A program made the translations under genes and the position numbers. 8,173 nt of DNA from Mxb001 sp046046455. GTDB taxonomy: Bacteria; Actinomycetota; Actinomycetes; S36-B12. The DNA is taken from NCBI GenBank assembly GCA_046046455.1, contig JBJOJS010000027.1, positions 1 to 8,173 on the forward strand. Direction: 5' to 3'. Of this stretch, positions 5,213 through 8,173 are shown one piece after another. How positions within the stretch are numbered: the first letter of the stretch is position 1; the number at the start of each line of letters is the position of its first letter. Under the pieces are notes generated by a model. The model saw only the letters and a list, made by a program, of their open reading frames with translations. It made no database searches and was not told where the DNA came from.

Positions 5213-5869
5213 ATGGCGAGCGCGATCCAAGACCCGGACGTCGACGGCGACCCACTCGATGAGTGGCGCGCCGACAAGGTACGCCGCCTCGATCGCACGA
5301 CGGCATGGATCCTCGTCGTCGGGGGCATCCTTGGTCTGATCGCAGCGTTCGAGCTCACGGTCGAGAAGGTCCGTGTCCTCGCGGACCCGACGTACGTCCC
5401 CGCATGCGATCTCAATCCCGTGCTCTCCTGCGGCTCGGTCATCATCACGCCGCAGGCCGAGGCCTTCGGCTTCCCCAACCCCGTGCTCGGGCTCACCGGC
5501 TTCACCGTCGTCATCACCCTCGGCGTACTCCTCGCGGGCCGCGTCGCCATGCCCCGATGGGTGTGGCTCGGCCTCAACGCGGGTGCCCTGCTCGGCTTCG
5601 GCTTCGTGCAGTGGCTCGTGTGGCAGAGCCTCTACTCCATCGGATCGCTGTGCCCGTGGTGCATGGTCGTGTGGACCGTGACCGCGCCGATCTTCGTGTG
5701 GGTGACGTCAGCCAATCTGCTCTCGGGCCGCCTGCCCACGCCGGCATCCTGGAGTAGTGCGGTGTCGGCACTTGTCGGCCTACGCGGACTGATCCTCGCC
5801 GCGTGGTACGTCATCGTCCTCGGACTGATCTTCGTCCGCTGGCAGGACTACTGGCTCGGCTCGATCTAG
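5213..5869 (+). CDS. Vitamin K epoxide reductase (VKOR) family membrane thiol oxidase
   Basis: Bacterial VKOR homologues reoxidise DsbA-like proteins on the outer face of the membrane and pass electrons to quinone, probably menaquinone here, replacing DsbB. The 218-residue product has all four catalytic cysteines. The loop pair is C65 and C73 (CDLNPVLSCGSV) and the active-site pair is C147-P-W-C150 (LCPWCMVVW), at the start of a membrane helix next to the quinone site. Hydrophobic helices are at about 31-49, 93-110, 114-138, 147-169 and 187-208. The first 28 residues are polar and presumably cytoplasmic. There is no fused thioredoxin domain, so a separate DsbA-like partner is needed. None is nearby, since the DsbA-fold protein at 1229 is cytosolic and mycothiol-type. 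The gene follows that of a secreted eight-cysteine protein in the same direction. The next gene is convergent, with 13 bp between stops. Confidence 0.93.
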   Translation: MASAIQDPDVDGDPLDEWRADKVRRLDRTTAWILVVGGILGLIAAFELTVEKVRVLADPTYVPACDLNPVLSCGSVIITPQAEAFGFPNPVLGLTGFTVVITLGVLLAGRVAMPRWVWLGLNAGALLGFGFVQWLVWQSLYSIGSLCPWCMVVWTVTAPIFVWVTSANLLSGRLPTPASWSSAVSALVGLRGLILAAWYVIVLGLIFVRWQDYWLGSI

Positions 5870-5882
5870 CCGCTGCGACCCG

Positions 5883-8173
5883 CTATGCCTTGATGCGAGC
5901 GTTGTCCGGGTCGTACATCGGCCGTAATGAGGCGACTGCCGGGTAGCGGGTGCCCGCGACGTCGATCTCCCAGGTGCCGGAGTTAATGACCTCCGGCGTC
6001 ACGGGATCGCCCGTCTCGATCATCGCCAGTCCCACGGCCCCACCGAGCGTGTGCCCGTAGCTGGCGGCGCGCACGTAGCCCACCGGTACGCCGTCGCGGT
6101 AGACGATCTCGCCGTGGAACATCAGCGGCTCCGGATCGAGGATGCGCACCTGGGCGAGGCGCCGCATCAGCGGCCCCGACTCCTTCAGCGCCACCACGGC
6201 ATCGCGGCCGATGAAATCCTTGTCGAGTGCGACGGCGAAGCCGAGCCCGACCTCGAGCACGGAGTCGGTGTTGTCGATGTCGTGGCCGTAGTCGCGGTAG
6301 GCCTTCTCCATGCGCAGGCTCGATAGCGCCTTGAGTCCCGTATGCCGCAGGTCCACCGCGCGGCCCGCCTCCATGAGCCGCTCGTAGGCGTGCATGGCCT
6401 GCTCGGCGGGGACGTAGAGCTCGTAGCCGAGCTCGCCGAGATAGGTGATGCGCACGCACAGCGCGCGTGCGAAGCCCAGGTCGATCTCACGCGCGGCGCG
6501 GAACGGGAATGCCTCATTCGACATGTCGACCGACGTGACCGACTGCAGCAACTCCCTGGAGCGCGGGCCCTGGATGTTGATCTGGGCGTACGCCGAGGTC
6601 ATGTCGGTGACGTAGGCGCGGTCGTCGACCATGTGCCGTCGCATCCACGTCTCGACGTGGCGGTGTGCCGTATCGGAGGCGACGATCCAGAAGCGATCGT
6701 CGTCGAGCTTCGTCACTGTGAGGTCGGCCTCGATCCGGCCGCCCTCGTTGAGCCACTGGGTGTAGGTGATGACCCCGGTGTCGCCGTCCACTCGATTGGC
6801 CGAGATGCGCTCGAGTGCTCGACCCGCGTCGGGCCCCTGCACGAGGAACTTGGCCATGAAGGCCATGTCCATGAGCCCGACGCCCTCGCGGACAGCCCGG
6901 TGCTCCTCGGCCCAGTAGGGGAACCAGTTCTGGCGCCCCCAACTGAGTTCCTCGACGACGGGCTCGACGCCCGCTGGGGCGAACCAGTCGGCGCCCTCCC
7001 AGCCTGAGACGTCGCGGAAGTACGCGCCCGCACCGGCAAGGCGATCGTGGATGGGCGAGCGCTTCACTCCGCGCGCAGTCACCATCGACTTCCCGGGGAA
7101 GTGAGTCTGGTAGACCATGCCGAGCGACTCGACCGTGCGCGTCGCGCGGTACTCCGGTGACGTTTGGTACGGGTGCAGACGGTCGATGTGCATGCCCGTG
7201 ACGTCGATGTCGGGTAGGCCGTCGACGATCCACGTGGCGATTGCCCTGCCGATGCCACCGCCGGTGAGGATGCCGATCGAATTGAGGCCTGCGGCGACGA
7301 AGTAGCCGCGCACCTCAGGCGATTCGCCCACGACGGGGGAGAGGTCGGGGGTGAAGGACTCCGGTCCGCAGAAGAACGTGCGGATGCCCACCTCGAGCGA
7401 AGCTGGCACACGGGCCATGGCCTTCTCAAGGTACGGCCCCATGCGGTCCCAGTCCGGCGGCAGCGTGAGGAAGGACGCGTCTTCGGGAATCCCGTCGACC
7501 TGCCAGGGCGCGCACACGGGCTCGAAGAGACCGATCATGAGGCCGTCGCCCTCGGGCCGGTAGTAGCCGTAGGACCCCGGGTCCTCGAGCACGGGCAGGT
7601 CCGGGTCCAGGCCGGGGATCGGGTCGGTGAGCAGGTAGTAGTGCTCGGCGGCCTGGTTGGGCACGGTCACGCCGGACTTGGCTGCCAACTGGCGTGCCCA
7701 CATGCCCGCGCAGTTGACGACGTACTCGCACTCGATGTCGCCGCGCTCGGTGCGCACGCCGACCACTCGACCGTCCTTGACGAGGACATCGAGCACGGGC
7801 GTGCCTTCGACCACCGTGACGCCCTGCATGCGCGCACCCTTGGCCAGTGCCATCGTGGCGTCGACCGGATTCACTCGGCCGTCCTGCGGCATGTAGAAGC
7901 CGGCGAGTAGGTCGTCGGTGCGCGCGGGCGGGAAGAGGTCGGCCACCTCGCGCGGGGAGATCTCGTGCACCTCGGTACCGAGCAGGCGATTGAACGCCGC
8001 GACGCGGCGGTACTCCTCGAGTCGGCCCTCGTCGGCTGCTACCTCGACGAGGCCGATGGGCGCGAAGCCGGTCGACTGCCCGGTCTCGGCCTCGAGCCGG
8101 CTGTAGAGGTCGCGGGTGTAGTGGCGCATGCGGGTCGAGGTCTCCGAGAAGGACCCGAACGTGACCATGAGCC
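5883..8173 (-). CDS. FAD-dependent oxidoreductase / GcvT fusion (dimethylglycine or sarcosine dehydrogenase type), N-terminus outside window
   Basis: Family members oxidatively demethylate N-methyl amines such as dimethylglycine or sarcosine. They use FAD and often pass the one-carbon unit to tetrahydrofolate in the GcvT-like domain. About 762 residues are visible and the frame is open to the window edge. The ATG at 8168 is unlikely to be the start, because the N-terminal Rossmann GxGxxG FAD motif is missing and must lie upstream. Numbering from that ATG, the DAO/FAD domain runs to about 345, with VNCAGMWA (151-158) and a glycine-rich segment (GILTGGGIGRA) near its end. An FAO-type linker follows at about 350-405 (MVYQTHFPGKS, WEGADWFAP), then the GcvT domain at about 410-680 with YTQWLNEGGRIEADLTV and YLGELGYELYVP. 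The C-terminal GcvT barrel ends at RPMYDPDNARIKA. The substrate cannot be assigned, and covalent flavin attachment cannot be judged. No other C1 or betaine gene is in the window. Confidence 0.93.
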   Translation of the reverse strand, partial: LMVTFGSFSETSTRMRHYTRDLYSRLEAETGQSTGFAPIGLVEVAADEGRLEEYRRVAAFNRLLGTEVHEISPREVADLFPPARTDDLLAGFYMPQDGRVNPVDATMALAKGARMQGVTVVEGTPVLDVLVKDGRVVGVRTERGDIECEYVVNCAGMWARQLAAKSGVTVPNQAAEHYYLLTDPIPGLDPDLPVLEDPGSYGYYRPEGDGLMIGLFEPVCAPWQVDGIPEDASFLTLPPDWDRMGPYLEKAMARVPASLEVGIRTFFCGPESFTPDLSPVVGESPEVRGYFVAAGLNSIGILTGGGIGRAIATWIVDGLPDIDVTGMHIDRLHPYQTSPEYRATRTVESLGMVYQTHFPGKSMVTARGVKRSPIHDRLAGAGAYFRDVSGWEGADWFAPAGVEPVVEELSWGRQNWFPYWAEEHRAVREGVGLMDMAFMAKFLVQGPDAGRALERISANRVDGDTGVITYTQWLNEGGRIEADLTVTKLDDDRFWIVASDTAHRHVETWMRRHMVDDRAYVTDMTSAYAQINIQGPRSRELLQSVTSVDMSNEAFPFRAAREIDLGFARALCVRITYLGELGYELYVPAEQAMHAYERLMEAGRAVDLRHTGLKALSSLRMEKAYRDYGHDIDNTDSVLEVGLGFAVALDKDFIGRDAVVALKESGPLMRRLAQVRILDPEPLMFHGEIVYRDGVPVGYVRAASYGHTLGGAVGLAMIETGDPVTPEVINSGTWEIDVAGTRYPAVASLRPMYDPDNARIKA

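Noticed and set aside
1229..5869. DsbA-fold protein at 1229 as the redox partner of VKOR
   Set aside because: The DsbA-fold protein has no signal peptide or membrane anchor and belongs to the cytosolic mycothiol-linked family. VKOR partners act outside the membrane.
5857..5872. CGGCT-N6-AGCCG hairpin at the VKOR stop as a terminator
   Set aside because: Five-base stem overlapping the stop codon with no T-run on either side. Expected by chance at this base composition.
6342..7007. 221-residue plus-strand open frame inside the FAD/GcvT gene
   Set aside because: It is antisense to well-conserved GcvT domain motifs, with no promoter box at its start and no recognisable domain.
1..8173. CRISPR arrays, tRNA/rRNA genes, insertion sequences, attachment sites, toxin-antitoxin or defence genes
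   Set aside because: None is visible: there are no spaced direct repeats, terminal inverted repeats, transposase motifs or gaps large enough for such elements.

Overview
This window looks like chromosomal DNA of a high-G+C actinobacterium (class Actinomycetes in the broad sense). The clues are the high G+C content and the gene families present: a PepN / mycothiol-reductase-like / Nei cluster, a DUF3159 membrane protein and a VKOR family protein. The genus cannot be told from the sequence. No RNA gene, insertion sequence, phage gene, CRISPR array or defence system is visible, and every gap between genes is shorter than 60 bases.

Layout. Bases 1-1178 (minus) hold the N-terminal part of aminopeptidase N, which runs off the left edge. 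Divergent from it, 1229-1849 (plus) encodes a DsbA-fold protein of the mycothiol-dependent reductase type (Rv2466c-like) with a CPWA active site. Its stop codon interlocks with that of a convergent DUF429 gene, a predicted RNase H-fold nuclease (1846-2505, minus). Divergent from that is a Nei/Fpg family DNA glycosylase (2544-3353, plus). A DUF3159 membrane protein (3364-4041, minus) converges on it. Then come an unrecognised secreted protein with eight cysteines (4094-5167, plus) and, in the same direction, a VKOR family membrane thiol oxidase (5213-5869, plus). The right end, 5883-8173 (minus), is a large FAD-oxidoreductase/GcvT fusion of the dimethylglycine/sarcosine dehydrogenase type, cut off at its N-terminus by the window edge.

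How the genes work together. Most genes look individually transcribed: strands alternate, neighbours are tightly divergent or tail-to-tail, and there is one same-strand pair. The first four genes recall the M. tuberculosis Rv2467-Rv2464c neighbourhood, except that a convergent DUF429 gene sits where rpiB would be. The VKOR protein makes disulfides outside the membrane, and the gene just before it encodes an exported protein with eight cysteines. A client or partner relationship is plausible but unproven.

The most striking non-coding signal is shared by six of the seven visible gene starts. Each has a -10-like hexamer (TAnnnT or CAnnnT) ending exactly six bases before the ATG/GTG, the geometry of leaderless transcription. 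I found no convincing new multi-gene system. The best leads are the leaderless promoter pattern, the orphan cysteine-rich exported protein beside VKOR, and the DUF429 gene inside the pepN-nei neighbourhood.
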